From Oscillospiraceae bacterium (GTDB lineage Bacteria > Bacillota > Clostridia > Oscillospirales > Acutalibacteraceae), in contig SVQA01000001.1 in assembly GCA_015065545.1 (NCBI GenBank), positions 62,001 through 126,000 of the forward strand: a stretch of 64,000 nucleotides of DNA, read 5' to 3'. Positions 18,414 to 27,817 of this stretch are shown here, piece by piece. The translations under genes and the position numbers were made by a program. The notes below the pieces were generated by a model. The model saw only the letters and a program-made list of their open reading frames with translations, was not told the DNA's origin and made no database searches. The stretch's first letter is position 1; each line of letters opens with the position of its first letter.

Positions 18414-18761
18414 ATGGACGCATTAAAAACAATTTCCGCAAGTTCGGTAAAGGCTGAAAAGCCCCAGTTCTCTGTTGGTGATACAGTAAGAGTTGCTGTT
18501 AACATCCGTGAAGGTGACAGAGAGAGAATTCAGATGTTTGAAGGTACTGTTATTGCAAAGCGCGGAAGCGGTGTTTCCGAGACATTTACAGTTAGACGTG
18601 TTTCCTACGGCGTAGGCGTAGAGAGAGTTTTCCCTGTAAATTCCCCCAACGTAACAGATGTTAAGATCATCAGATACGGTAAGGTTCGCAGAAGCAAGCT
18701 CTACTATCTCCGTGATAGAGTTGGTAAGGCTGCTAAGGTTAAGGAAGCTATCAAAAAGTAA
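18414..18761 (+). CDS. rplS: 50S ribosomal protein L19
   Basis: Component of the large subunit at the 30S-50S interface. The 115-residue product has the family blocks [50 protein letters not shown] and the basic C-terminus with [17 protein letters not shown]. The start is ATG 18414 behind TTTGGAGG; the upstream TTG 18399 overlaps the ribosome binding site. It is monocistronic, with its own promoter and leader before it and a strong terminator behind it. Here it is followed by lepB and rbgA, as in Bacillus. Confidence 0.98.
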   Translation: MDALKTISASSVKAEKPQFSVGDTVRVAVNIREGDRERIQMFEGTVIAKRGSGVSETFTVRRVSYGVGVERVFPVNSPNVTDVKIIRYGKVRRSKLYYLRDRVGKAAKVKEAIKK

Positions 18762-18776
18762 TTAACTAATATCTTC

Positions 18777-18804
18777 AAAAAAGGGACCTTTCGTCCCTTT
18801 TTTT
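18777..18804 (+). terminator. Intrinsic terminator of rplS
   Basis: Stem AAAAAAGGGAC/GTCCCTTTTTT with a five-base loop and a T tract, ending at 18804. Confidence 0.9.
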
Positions 18805-18824
18805 ACTATCATTCAGGTGATAAT

Positions 18825-19448
18825 ATGAGAAAAATTGATCTTGATGAATATGATGTAGACATATACGACGAAAATTTTGGACTCGATGAAGAGGAAGTTA
18901 CCAAAGTCGAGCCCAATAAATCTTCTTTCGTTACAAATGTTTACGAGTGGACTCACTCAATTATTGTTGCTGTTGTTATCGTTGTATTACTTTTGACTTT
19001 TGTTTTCAGACTTATCAATATCAAAGGTACTTCAATGGAGAACACCTTGCTTGACAGTGATAAGGTGATCATTACAAATTTTATGTATGAACCTGCTGTG
19101 GGGGATATTGTAGTTATTCCTGAAGACAATAAGTACCACAACGAACCAATTATCAAGAGGATTATTGCTCTTGAGGGACAAGAAGTTTATATTAACTATT
19201 CAACTCGTGAAGTTTACGTAGATGGTATTCTTCTTGAGGAAGATTACATTTCTTCAGATACAATTAACAATGCCAATACAGATAAGGAGCTTTCTCTTAC
19301 TGTTGGTGATGGAGAAGTTTTTGTACTCGGTGATAATCGTAGCGTATCCCTTGATAGCCGTGCGTTCGGCTGTGTAAAAGTAGAAGATATTATCGGTAAA
19401 GCACAGTTTGTTGTTTTCCCCTTTAGTAATTTCGGTTACTTGTATTAA
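18825..19448 (+). CDS. lepB: Signal peptidase I
   Basis: Membrane serine protease that removes Sec/Tat signal peptides. The product is 207 residues with an acidic cytoplasmic N-terminus, one membrane helix (about 44-66), the catalytic Ser70 in KGTSM, the general-base Lys111 in IIKRIIA, and the GDNRSVSLDSR motif. The single N-terminal anchor makes it the Gram-positive SipS type. The ribosome binding site AGGTGAT precedes ATG 18825. Its substrates here would include the two large dockerin proteins at 45-50 kb. Confidence 0.97.
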   Translation: MRKIDLDEYDVDIYDENFGLDEEEVTKVEPNKSSFVTNVYEWTHSIIVAVVIVVLLLTFVFRLINIKGTSMENTLLDSDKVIITNFMYEPAVGDIVVIPEDNKYHNEPIIKRIIALEGQEVYINYSTREVYVDGILLEEDYISSDTINNANTDKELSLTVGDGEVFVLGDNRSVSLDSRAFGCVKVEDIIGKAQFVVFPFSNFGYLY

Positions 19449-19457
19449 ATTCGGCTT

Positions 19458-19488
19458 AAAGTCTGCATCTTTTTGATGTGGACTTTTT
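19458..19488 (+). terminator. Intrinsic terminator of lepB
   Basis: Stem AAAGTCTGCATC/GATGTGGACTTT, 12 bp including two G-U pairs, loop of five T, and a following T tract. Confidence 0.8.
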
Positions 19489-19506
19489 GTTTTATGAGGT
19501 GATTTT

Positions 19507-20376
19507 ATGAGTGCTAACCAGAACATTCAATGGTTTCCGGGGCACATGACCAAAACTAAACGTATGATTGAAGCGTCACTTAAACTGGTTGATGCAGTTA
19601 TAGAAATTAAGGATGCAAGAATACCTGTGTCGTCTACAAATCCAGATATTGATGGCATTATCGGTGCAAAGCCCAGACTTATCCTTCTTAATAAATGTGA
19701 TGTTGCTGATAAAAATTCTACTAATCGATGGATAGATTATTATAAGCAAAAAGGTATAAAAGCTCTTGCCATTGATTGCAGAAGCGGCAAAGGTCTCAAT
19801 CTTGTTGTACCCGAATGCCGTAAGCTACTTAAAAGCTATATTGAAAAAAAGCAAGCAAGAGGTATCAAAAATCCTTCGATCAGAGTTATGATTGTAGGTA
19901 TTCCCAATGTTGGTAAATCTTCATTCATCAATAAAGTCGTAAAGCAAAACAGAGCAAAGGTTGAAGATAGACCTGGTGTTACAAGGGGTAACCAGTGGTT
20001 CACTCTCGACAGAGGTTTTGAGCTTTTAGATACTCCCGGTGTACTATGGCCTAAGTTTGAAGATCAGACAGTGGGTGAGAGGCTTGCATTCACCGGTGCA
20101 GTTAAAGATCAGATTCTTGACACAGAGCTTCTTGCTGTAAGACTTCTTGACTTGCTTAAAGAACTTAAACCTCCTATGTTTCTTGAACGTTTTTCTTTGA
20201 ACGCAGACACAGTTGCAGATATGGAGTCATTTGAATTATTAGAGCTCATTGGCAGAAAAAGAGGTATGCTTATAAGCGGCGGAGAGGTCAATACAGAGCG
20301 AGCTTCCGCTATGCTTCTGGATGAATTCAGAGCGGCTAAACTTGGCAAAATTACTCTTGAACTTCCTGAAGAATAA
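19507..20376 (+). CDS. rbgA: Ribosome biogenesis GTPase RbgA (YlqF)
   Basis: Circularly permuted GTPase needed for a late step of 50S assembly, namely incorporation of L16 and related proteins. The 289-residue product shows the permuted order: G4 NKCD (about residue 62) first, then G1 GIPNVGKSS (about 135), G2 PGVTRG, and G3 DTPG. The N-terminal WFPGHMTKTKR motif is diagnostic. The C-terminal ANTAR-like helical domain follows. The ribosome binding site GAGGTGAT precedes ATG 19507. rbgA-rnhB is a conserved Firmicutes pair. Confidence 0.97.
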   Translation: MSANQNIQWFPGHMTKTKRMIEASLKLVDAVIEIKDARIPVSSTNPDIDGIIGAKPRLILLNKCDVADKNSTNRWIDYYKQKGIKALAIDCRSGKGLNLVVPECRKLLKSYIEKKQARGIKNPSIRVMIVGIPNVGKSSFINKVVKQNRAKVEDRPGVTRGNQWFTLDRGFELLDTPGVLWPKFEDQTVGERLAFTGAVKDQILDTELLAVRLLDLLKELKPPMFLERFSLNADTVADMESFELLELIGRKRGMLISGGEVNTERASAMLLDEFRAAKLGKITLELPEE

Positions 20377-20388
20377 GAGGTGAATTAA

Positions 20389-20985
20389 ATGGATTGGTTA
20401 GAATTTGAAAACGTAGCATATTTAAATGGTTATCAAAATGTCTGCGGTGTTGATGAAGCAGGCAGAGGTCCTCTTGCCGGTCCTGTGTGTGCGGCTGCCG
20501 TCATACTGCCAAAGGGTATGATTATAGAAGGTGTTAACGATTCAAAGAAACTCTCTGAAAAAAAGAGAGAAGCATTATTTGATGTTGTAAAAGAATCTGC
20601 TGTTGCATATAATATTGCATTTGCAACTGTTGAAGAAATAGAAGAATACAATATTTTAAACGCAACAATGCTTGCCATGAAGCGTGCTGTTGAGGGTCTT
20701 TCTATAGCAGCTGATTTTGCATATATTGACGGCAATAGAACACCGACTCTCAATATTCCTGCTGAATATATTATTAAAGGTGATGCCAGATGTATGTCTG
20801 TTGCAGCTGCGTCCATTCTTGCAAAAGTTGCCAGAGACCGACTTATGCTTCAGTTTGCAGATGAATATCCTCAGTATTTTTTTGAAAAACACAAGGGATA
20901 TGGTACGAAAGTTCATATTGATGCTATTCGCGAATTTGGACCTTGTCCTATTCACAGACCCAGTTTCTTAACAAAAATCAAGTGA
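20389..20985 (+). CDS. rnhB: Ribonuclease HII
   Basis: Removes single ribonucleotides and RNA-DNA hybrids from the chromosome. The 198-residue product has the active-site block [14 protein letters not shown] near residue 20 (Asp and Glu), Asp in AYIDGNR, and Asp in the AKVARDR region, which completes the DEDD set. The glycine-rich GRGPLAGP loop contacts the ribonucleotide. The gene is separated by one base from yraN downstream. Confidence 0.97.
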   Translation: MDWLEFENVAYLNGYQNVCGVDEAGRGPLAGPVCAAAVILPKGMIIEGVNDSKKLSEKKREALFDVVKESAVAYNIAFATVEEIEEYNILNATMLAMKRAVEGLSIAADFAYIDGNRTPTLNIPAEYIIKGDARCMSVAAASILAKVARDRLMLQFADEYPQYFFEKHKGYGTKVHIDAIREFGPCPIHRPSFLTKIK

Positions 20986-20986
20986 T

Positions 20987-21379
20987 ATGAGTTTATTTTC
21001 AACGGTATCAAAAGGTAAAGCAGGTGAAAAATTCGTCTGCAAATTCCTTAAAAAAAAGAGATATAAAATAATCCAAGTTAATATGAGAAATAAATATTCG
21101 GAAATTGATATAATCGCAGAAAATAGAGATTATATTGTTTTTGTTGAAGTAAAAACCCGCACATCTGATTTTCCGATAAGACCTCTTGAAGCAGTAAATT
21201 CACAGAAGCAACAGAAGATTATGCTTGCTGCGAATTACTTTTTGACTTGCTGTTATAATACTTCGAAGCAACCAAGATTTGATGTTGCCGAAGTTTTTAT
21301 GACGCAGAAGGGAAAGCTTAAAAGTATAAATTATATTGAAAACGCTTTCATCCAAGGAGGTAATTATGCAGTACTTTGA
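20987..21379 (+). CDS. yraN: YraN family endonuclease-like protein (UPF0102)
   Basis: A small 130-residue protein with the PD-(D/E)xK nuclease-like core: SEIDIIAENRDYIVFVEVKTR holds Asp, Glu and the Lys of the EVK motif. The family sits next to rnhB across bacteria and is thought to act on DNA, but its substrate is not established. It starts one base after the rnhB stop and overlaps the dipeptidase gene by 14 bases, so the three genes are likely coupled. Confidence 0.9.
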   Translation: MSLFSTVSKGKAGEKFVCKFLKKKRYKIIQVNMRNKYSEIDIIAENRDYIVFVEVKTRTSDFPIRPLEAVNSQKQQKIMLAANYFLTCCYNTSKQPRFDVAEVFMTQKGKLKSINYIENAFIQGGNYAVL

Positions 21380-22268
21380 TCTGCATTGCGATACTTTATA
21401 CGAAGCTGTTACTAAGAAAACCGACATTAGTAATCTATTTTTAGAAGCTAATGTCAGTAGCGGAAAAAAGTTTGATAAATGGTGTCAATGTATGGCAATC
21501 TGGATTCCTGATGGAATCCGTCAGTCTGCTCGATTATCCTTATTTAAAAAGGCTTATAATCAATTAAAAACTGATGCTGAGCGTTTCAGATTAAAACAGT
21601 TTAACAGCATAGGAAATAATGATAACTACAACTATATTTTCACCATAGAAAATGCTTCAATATTAGATGGCAATATTGATAATATCAAACTTTTAACAGA
21701 GTACGGTATTAAAATGGCTACTCTTACTTGGAATGATAAAAATTCTATCGGCGGCGGTGCTGATACCCAAGAGTTGGGATTATCTGATTTTGGAAGAATA
21801 TGCGTAAAGGAGTTCGAAAAAAACGGCATAATCATCGATATTTCTCACGCTTCAGATAAAACCTTTTTTGACGTCTTAGAATGTAGCTCCTTACCTTTTT
21901 GTGCATCACACTCAAATTCTCGTTTTCTTTGCTCTCACAGACGTAATATTACTGATGAACAGTTCCTTGAGATTGCAAGAAGAAAAGGTGTTGTAGGTAT
22001 TAATTTCCACAAGGATTTTCTGAATGATAATAGAGAAAGAGCTTCTATAACCGATGTACTTAAACACATAGAACATTTCTTATCTTTAGGCGGAGAAGAT
22101 ACCGTATGTTTCGGTTCTGATTTTGATGGAGCTGACCCTGTTGACGAGCTTTCAAATTTAGATAAAATCTCAAATTTATACGAATCCTTGCTTAAACTCG
22201 GATATAATGAGCAACTTGTACAAAAAATCATGTATAATAACGCCTATAATTTCTTTAGCAGATTTTGA
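21366..22268 (+). CDS. Membrane-type dipeptidase, peptidase M19
   Basis: Zinc metallopeptidase that hydrolyses dipeptides, in some family members including D-amino acid residues. The 300-residue product starts MQYFDLHCDTL, with the HxD zinc site at the very N-terminus. Further ligands are probable in FTIENAS, DISHASDK and ASHSNSR, and GSDFDGAD is near the end; the TIM barrel is complete. No signal peptide is present, so it is cytosolic. The start is ATG 21366 behind AAGGAGG; a longer in-frame ATG at 21336 lies within yraN and has no binding site. Its stop codon lies inside the -35 box of the thrC promoter. Confidence 0.9.
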   Translation: MQYFDLHCDTLYEAVTKKTDISNLFLEANVSSGKKFDKWCQCMAIWIPDGIRQSARLSLFKKAYNQLKTDAERFRLKQFNSIGNNDNYNYIFTIENASILDGNIDNIKLLTEYGIKMATLTWNDKNSIGGGADTQELGLSDFGRICVKEFEKNGIIIDISHASDKTFFDVLECSSLPFCASHSNSRFLCSHRRNITDEQFLEIARRKGVVGINFHKDFLNDNRERASITDVLKHIEHFLSLGGEDTVCFGSDFDGADPVDELSNLDKISNLYESLLKLGYNEQLVQKIMYNNAYNFFSRF

Positions 22269-22293
22269 CTTTTTAAATAAAATAGTGTACAAT
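22265..22293 (+). promoter_or_regulatory. thrC promoter
   Basis: TTGACT at 22265-22270, a 17-bp spacer, TACAAT at 22288-22293. The -35 box overlaps the TGA stop of the dipeptidase gene. Confidence 0.75.
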
Positions 22294-22321
22294 AATATAT
22301 TATTCGATATGAAAGGTTGGT

Positions 22322-23836
22322 TTGGTTAAAGTGTTATATACCAGCACACAGAATAATAACGAAGCTGTTTCATCAGCACAGGCTATTGCACAGGGAATTT
22401 CTCGCGACGGCGGTCTTTTTGTGCCCGAGTCGTTTCCTCAGTATGATGGCGTAACTTTTGAAGCTTTACTTCGTCTTGACTACAGAGAGAGAGCAAAAAA
22501 AATCCTCTCAGATTATCTTACTGATTTCACACAAGAAGAGATCAACGATTGCGTTGATAAGGCATACACATCCGAGAAGTTCGGCGGTGAAAATCCTGCA
22601 CCAATTGCTTCTGTAAAGCATAGTGACGCAGAACTTAATCTTCTGGAGCTTTGGCATGGTCCTACATGTGCTTTTAAAGATATGGCTCTGCAGATTCTTC
22701 CTCATCTGCTTACAAAATCATTAAAGAAAACAGCAGATGGTAAAAAAGCAGTAATTCTTGTTGCAACATCCGGTGATACAGGTAAAGCTGCACTTGAAGG
22801 ATTTAAAGATGTTGACAACACAAGTATTATCGTTTTTTATCCCAGCGATGGTGTAAGCCCTATGCAGAAGCATCAGATGAACACCACAACAGGTGAAAAC
22901 GTAGGTGTTTGCGCAATCAAGGGCAACTTTGACGATGCTCAGACAGGTGTTAAAAAAATATTTACCACAGATGAAGTTATCAAGGCTTTAGAGAATAACG
23001 GCTTAATGTTCTCCAGTGCTAACTCTATCAACTGGGGCAGACTTCTTCCTCAGATTGTTTACTATGTATCTGCTTACTGCGATATGGTGAACGCAGGCAA
23101 GATTAACCTTGGCGATAAAATTAACATTGTTGTTCCTACCGGAAACTTCGGTAATATCCTTGCTGCATACTTTGCTTATAAAATGGGTATGCCTGTAAAT
23201 AAGCTTATCTGTGCATCCAACTCAAACAATGTTCTTACAGATTTTATTAAAACAGGTACATACGATAAAAACAGAAGCTTTATTACAACAGTTTCTCCTT
23301 CAATGGATATTCTTGTTTCCAGCAATCTTGAGAGACTTCTTTATATCCTTTCTGACAGAAATGATGTACTCACAAGAGAGTATATGACAGACCTTAAGAC
23401 AAAGGGTGTTTATACTGTAAATGACAGCATCAAGAAAGTTGTTTCCAATATGTTCAGCGGAGGTTTCTGCAGCGAAGAAGAAACAATAGAAACAATTGCT
23501 TCACTTTACAACAAGAGCGGATATCTTTGCGATACACATACAGCGGTTGCTGTTAATGTATATGAAAAATATCTTAAAGAAACAGGGGATAGCACTCCTG
23601 CTGTTATTGCTTCAACAGCAAGTCCTTATAAATTCTCCCGTGCAGTTCTCTCTGCTATTGAAGGCAAAGAGATCGAAACAGAGGATGAATTTGAAATCGT
23701 AGATACAATGACAGCTAAAACAGGCGTAGAGATTCCTGCACCTTTGGAGGCTACAAGAACAATGCAGGATAGATTCAGTGATGTTATAAGTCCTGATGAT
23801 ATGCCTCAGTATGTTCTCAAATCCCTAGGGCTTTAA
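22322..23836 (+). CDS. thrC: Threonine synthase
   Basis: PLP enzyme that converts O-phosphohomoserine to threonine, the last step of that pathway. The 504-residue product starts with the ThrC N-terminal domain (GISRDGGLFVPES), carries the PLP lysine in the FKDMALQ motif (about residue 118), the phosphate-binding ATSGDTGKAA and PTGNFGN, and ends at the normal length for the long, fungal-like class of ThrC. The start is TTG 22322 behind AAAGG; GTG 22331 is possible. It has its own promoter and stands alone as the only threonine pathway gene in the window. Confidence 0.95.
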   Translation: MVKVLYTSTQNNNEAVSSAQAIAQGISRDGGLFVPESFPQYDGVTFEALLRLDYRERAKKILSDYLTDFTQEEINDCVDKAYTSEKFGGENPAPIASVKHSDAELNLLELWHGPTCAFKDMALQILPHLLTKSLKKTADGKKAVILVATSGDTGKAALEGFKDVDNTSIIVFYPSDGVSPMQKHQMNTTTGENVGVCAIKGNFDDAQTGVKKIFTTDEVIKALENNGLMFSSANSINWGRLLPQIVYYVSAYCDMVNAGKINLGDKINIVVPTGNFGNILAAYFAYKMGMPVNKLICASNSNNVLTDFIKTGTYDKNRSFITTVSPSMDILVSSNLERLLYILSDRNDVLTREYMTDLKTKGVYTVNDSIKKVVSNMFSGGFCSEEETIETIASLYNKSGYLCDTHTAVAVNVYEKYLKETGDSTPAVIASTASPYKFSRAVLSAIEGKEIETEDEFEIVDTMTAKTGVEIPAPLEATRTMQDRFSDVISPDDMPQYVLKSLGL

Positions 23837-23838
23837 TT

Positions 23839-24528
23839 ATGGCTGTTTTTGCTATTGCTGACCTGCATCTTTCACTTGGCACCGACAAACCTATGGATAT
23901 ATTCTCAGGGTGGACTGATTATGTGTCCAAGCTTGAAACCAACTGGCGTAAAATCATTACTGATGAGGATACAGTCGTAATTGCAGGGGATATTTCATGG
24001 GCAATGAAACTCGAAGAATGCGATAACGATTTTGCATTCATCAATTCATTGCCGGGCAAGAAACTTTTTATCAAGGGCAATCATGATTATTGGTGGGCAA
24101 CCAAAAAGAAGATTGACGAGTATCTTGAAGAAAAAGGTTTTAATACAATAAAAATCATCTTCAACAATGCCTACATAGCCGATGGAATAGCTATATGCGG
24201 TACTCGCGGCTGGAACTATGAATCATCAGGCGACAAGGATATGCGTATTCTCAATAGAGAAGTAGGCAGGCTTCAAATGTCTATTAACGAAGCTAAGAAA
24301 ACCGAGCTTGAGCCTGTGGTCTTTCTTCATTATCCTCCGGTCTATGATACAATAGTCTGTGAGGAAATAATCGAAGCCCTCAAATCTAACGGTGTCAAAC
24401 GCTGTTATTATGGTCATTTGCACGGCAGTGCAACTCATAAACATGCCTACATCGGAGATTATGAAGGAATTAAACTTAATTTGATTTCATGCGATTACAC
24501 AGGATTTTTTCCTGTACCAATCGTTTGA
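23839..24528 (+). CDS. Metallophosphoesterase
   Basis: A 229-residue calcineurin-like phosphoesterase with all five metal-site blocks: AIADLHLS, VIAGDISWA, IKGNHDYWW, VFLHYPP and YGHLHG. No signal peptide or membrane helix is present, so it is cytosolic. It begins two bases after thrC and is probably in the same transcript. The substrate (phosphoprotein, nucleotide or nuclease target) cannot be inferred. Confidence 0.88.
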   Translation: MAVFAIADLHLSLGTDKPMDIFSGWTDYVSKLETNWRKIITDEDTVVIAGDISWAMKLEECDNDFAFINSLPGKKLFIKGNHDYWWATKKKIDEYLEEKGFNTIKIIFNNAYIADGIAICGTRGWNYESSGDKDMRILNREVGRLQMSINEAKKTELEPVVFLHYPPVYDTIVCEEIIEALKSNGVKRCYYGHLHGSATHKHAYIGDYEGIKLNLISCDYTGFFPVPIV

Positions 24529-24566
24529 ATATACCAAAAAACTATCTAATTTTGGAGGAATTTAAA

Positions 24567-25844
24567 ATGGCACTTAAATCATCTACACTCAAAGAGACAA
24601 ACAAGTACGAGCTGGAAGTTACAGTTGATGCTGAAACTTTTGAGAAAGCAGTTCAGAAATCCTACAACAAGAACAAGGGTCAGGTTCGTCTTCAGGGCTT
24701 CCGTCCCGGAAAAGCTCCCAGACAGATGATCGAAAAAATGTATGGCAAAGATGTATTTTATCCCGATGCAATCGAGTTTTGCTATCCTGACGCACTTGAT
24801 GCTGCTATCAAAGAAGCAGGTCTCAAAGTTGTTGGTGTTGAGTCTGTTGAAGAAGTTAGTGCAGACAGCAACGGCTTTGAGTTTAAAGCAATCGTTATTG
24901 TTGAGCCTGAACTTGAAATTGAAGGCTACAAGGGTCTTGAAATTAAGTCCAAGGGCGTTCGTGTAACAGAAAAAATGATTGGTGAAGAAATCGATAAAAT
25001 CCGTGACAGAAACAGCAGAATGGTTACTGTTGAGGATAGACCTGCAGCTGACGGCGATACAGCAGTTATCGATTTCGAAGGATTCCTCGGCGAAGTTGCT
25101 TTTGAGGGCGGTAAGGCTGAGAATTATAACCTTGCTCTTGGTAGCGGTTCTTTCATCCCCGGCTTTGAGGAGCAGATTGTAGGTCATAATGCCGGCGAAG
25201 AGTTTACAATCACTGTTAAGTTCCCTGAGGATTACCAGGCAGAAGAACTTAAGGGTCAGGATGCACAGTTCAAGATAAAGCTCCATGAAATCAAGGCAAA
25301 AGAGCTCCCCGAGCTTGACGATGAATTTGTTAAGGATGTAAGCGATAAGGAAACTGTAGACGAGTACAAGGCTGAAATCAAGGAAACTATTACAAAGAGA
25401 CTCAAGGAAGAAAGAGAAAACGACATCAACACACAGATTACAGATAAACTTATTGAACTTGTACAGGGTGATATTCCCGAGGTTATGTTTGATAACGAGG
25501 TAAATTCCATGGTTCGTGATTTTGACGCACGTCTTCGTTCACAGGGTATGGAAATGAATATGTATCTCGGATATATGGGTATGGATATTGATGCTCTCAA
25601 GAATATGTATCGTAAGGATGCAGAGAAGAGAGTTAAGCTTCGCCTTGCTCTTAAGAAGATAGCAAAGCTTGAGAACATCGTTGTTACCGACGAAGATGTT
25701 GAAGCTGAGTTTGCTAGACTTGCTGAAACCTACAAGGTAGAGGTTGATCATGTAAAAACTATTGTTGATGCAGAAGATCAGCGCGATGACATTGCTGTAC
25801 AGCGTGCAATGGATATTGTAAAAAAAGAAGCAGCTGTTAAATAA
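24567..25844 (+). CDS. tig: Trigger factor
   Basis: Ribosome-bound chaperone and prolyl isomerase that meets nascent chains at the exit tunnel. The 425-residue product has the ribosome-docking signature GFRPGKAPRQMIEKMYG (about residues 42-58), the central FKBP-type isomerase domain (about 155-240, DGDTAVIDFEGF) and the helical C-terminal cradle. The start is ATG 24567 behind TTTGGAGGAA; in-frame codons upstream lie in the phosphoesterase gene. It precedes clpP and clpX, the classical tig-clpPX order. Confidence 0.97.
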   Translation: MALKSSTLKETNKYELEVTVDAETFEKAVQKSYNKNKGQVRLQGFRPGKAPRQMIEKMYGKDVFYPDAIEFCYPDALDAAIKEAGLKVVGVESVEEVSADSNGFEFKAIVIVEPELEIEGYKGLEIKSKGVRVTEKMIGEEIDKIRDRNSRMVTVEDRPAADGDTAVIDFEGFLGEVAFEGGKAENYNLALGSGSFIPGFEEQIVGHNAGEEFTITVKFPEDYQAEELKGQDAQFKIKLHEIKAKELPELDDEFVKDVSDKETVDEYKAEIKETITKRLKEERENDINTQITDKLIELVQGDIPEVMFDNEVNSMVRDFDARLRSQGMEMNMYLGYMGMDIDALKNMYRKDAEKRVKLRLALKKIAKLENIVVTDEDVEAEFARLAETYKVEVDHVKTIVDAEDQRDDIAVQRAMDIVKKEAAVK

Positions 25845-25908
25845 TTTAATAAAGAATTGAATAACCCTCATATTTTTTGTTAAGTATTTATTCTGAAAGG
25901 ATGATTTT

Positions 25909-26490
25909 ATGAGCTTAGTACCTTATGTTATTGAGCAGACCAGCAGAGGAGAAAGATCTTACGATATTTTCTCAAGACTTCTTAATGATAGAATTATCAT
26001 TTTAAACGAAGAGGTTAACTCCGTATCTGCAGGTATTGTTGTTGCACAGCTTTTATATCTTGAAGGACAGGATCCTTCCAAGGATATCAGCCTTTATATC
26101 AACAGCCCCGGCGGTTCTGTTACTGACGGCTTGTCTATTTACGATACTATGCAGTATATTAAGTGTGATGTTTCAACAATATGTATGGGTATGGCGGCAT
26201 CTATGGGTGCATTCCTTCTTGCAGCAGGTACACCCGGCAAGAGATATGCTCTTCCTAATGCAGATATTATGATTCATCAGCCCAGCGGCGGTGCTCAGGG
26301 TCAGGCTACTGACATTGAGATTCACACCAAGCATATTCTTCACACAAAGCAGAAGCTTAACGAGATTCTTGCAAAGAACACCGGTAAGCCCATTGATGTT
26401 ATTGCAAGAGACACAGAAAGAGATAACTTTATGACTGCACAGCAGGCTCTTGAGTACGGTCTCATTGATAAGGTAATTGAAAGAAGATAA
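25909..26490 (+). CDS. clpP: ATP-dependent Clp protease proteolytic subunit
   Basis: Serine protease that forms the two-ring chamber of Clp proteases and works with ClpX encoded immediately downstream. The 193-residue product has the catalytic triad Ser98 (GMAASMG), His123 (MIHQPSGG) and Asp172 (DTERDN), matching the Bacillus numbering. The N-terminal [17 protein letters not shown] axial-loop segment is complete. A ribosome binding site GAAAGGATGA precedes ATG 25909. No CtsR operator was seen upstream. Confidence 0.98.
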   Translation: MSLVPYVIEQTSRGERSYDIFSRLLNDRIIILNEEVNSVSAGIVVAQLLYLEGQDPSKDISLYINSPGGSVTDGLSIYDTMQYIKCDVSTICMGMAASMGAFLLAAGTPGKRYALPNADIMIHQPSGGAQGQATDIEIHTKHILHTKQKLNEILAKNTGKPIDVIARDTERDNFMTAQQALEYGLIDKVIERR

Positions 26491-26500
26491 GAGGAACCTT

Positions 26501-27736
26501 ATGCCTAACAACAAAGATACCAATGATGTAGTTTGTTCATTTTGCGGTAAACCTCAGGGGATGGTCGGAAAGCTTATCGCCGGTAACGGCGTATATATCT
26601 GTGACGCTTGTGTTGAGCTTTGTATGTCTATTCTTGAAGAAGGCGATTTTGTAAAATCTCCCGATACTGAGCCTATAGATGCTTCTTTACTTTTAAAGCC
26701 TCACGAAATAAAAGCTATACTTGACGAGTATGTCATCGGTCAGGATGCCGCAAAAATCACTTTGAGTGTTGCTGTTTACAATCATTATAAACGTGTTTTC
26801 AACGAGGATGATGACGTTGAGTTTTCAAAAAGTAACGTCCTTCTTCTCGGTCCTACCGGTGTGGGTAAGACTCTCCTTGCACAAACTCTTGCAAAAGCTC
26901 TGGATGTTCCCTTTGCTATTGCTGACGCAACCACTCTTACCGAAGCAGGATACGTAGGCGAAGATGTTGAGAACATTCTTCTTAAGCTTATTCAAGCTGC
27001 AGACTACGATATAGAAAAAGCGCAGAATGGTATTATCTACATCGATGAAATTGATAAAATTTCCAGGAAATCCGAAAATCCTTCAATTACCCGTGACGTA
27101 AGCGGTGAAGGCGTACAGCAAGCACTACTTAAAATGATTGAGGGTACCGTTGCTAACGTCCCACCTCAGGGAGGCAGAAAGCACCCTCAGCAAGAATTTA
27201 TAAGTATTGATACTAAGAATATCCTTTTTATTTGCGGCGGTGCTTTTGATGGATTAGAAAAGGCAGTTGAAAAGCGAATCGGCTCATCTGCAATGGGGTT
27301 TGAAGCTAACGTTGTTGATAAAAAAACTCTCAACGAGACCTATTGGATGGAAAAGGTTGTGTCTCACGATCTGGTCAGGTTTGGTCTGATTCCTGAGCTT
27401 GTAGGCAGACTTCCTGTTATTACTGCTCTTTCCGGTCTTGATGAGGACGCTCTTGTTAAAATACTCACAGAGCCGAAGAATTCGCTCTATAAGCAGTATG
27501 TCAAGCTTTTTGCATTTGATAATGTTAAGCTTGAATTTACAGACAATGCCCTGCGTGCTGTAGCCAAAAAGGCTCTTGAACAGCAAACAGGTGCAAGAGG
27601 ACTCAGAGGCATTATGGAAAACACACTTTCACAGCTTATGTTTGATGTTCCCTCTGATTCTTCAATTAACAAAGTTGTTATCGATACAAATGGCGATAAT
27701 GAATTGATACCTACAGTATATCGTGACAATGATTGA
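26501..27736 (+). CDS. clpX: ATP-dependent Clp protease ATPase subunit ClpX
   Basis: AAA+ unfoldase that feeds substrates into ClpP. The 411-residue product has an N-terminal four-Cys zinc-binding domain (CSFCGKP and CDACVELC), Walker A GPTGVGKT, Walker [11 protein letters not shown], the pore loop GYVG, and sensor motifs in [10 protein letters not shown]. The start is ATG 26501 behind AGAGGA, ten bases after the clpP stop; an in-frame TTG within clpP is rejected. It is followed by a hairpin and then lon. Confidence 0.98.
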   Translation: MPNNKDTNDVVCSFCGKPQGMVGKLIAGNGVYICDACVELCMSILEEGDFVKSPDTEPIDASLLLKPHEIKAILDEYVIGQDAAKITLSVAVYNHYKRVFNEDDDVEFSKSNVLLLGPTGVGKTLLAQTLAKALDVPFAIADATTLTEAGYVGEDVENILLKLIQAADYDIEKAQNGIIYIDEIDKISRKSENPSITRDVSGEGVQQALLKMIEGTVANVPPQGGRKHPQQEFISIDTKNILFICGGAFDGLEKAVEKRIGSSAMGFEANVVDKKTLNETYWMEKVVSHDLVRFGLIPELVGRLPVITALSGLDEDALVKILTEPKNSLYKQYVKLFAFDNVKLEFTDNALRAVAKKALEQQTGARGLRGIMENTLSQLMFDVPSDSSINKVVIDTNGDNELIPTVYRDND

Positions 27737-27760
27737 TTAAGTGTTTACTTTATAAATTAT

Positions 27761-27788
27761 GCCGTACGCTTAAAACACAGCGTACGGC
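27761..27788 (+). terminator. Strong hairpin between clpX and lon
   Basis: Perfect 10-bp stem GCCGTACGCT/AGCGTACGGC with an 8-base loop. The following bases (AATTGCAATTTT) give only a short T tract, so it may be a partial terminator or an mRNA-end stabiliser. Confidence 0.55.
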
Positions 27789-27817
27789 AATTGCAATTTT
27801 ATGTAAGAGGTATTTTT

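Noticed and set aside
25845-25908. CtsR or HrcA operator before clpP
   Set aside because: No GGTCAAA direct repeats or CIRCE-type inverted repeat could be found.
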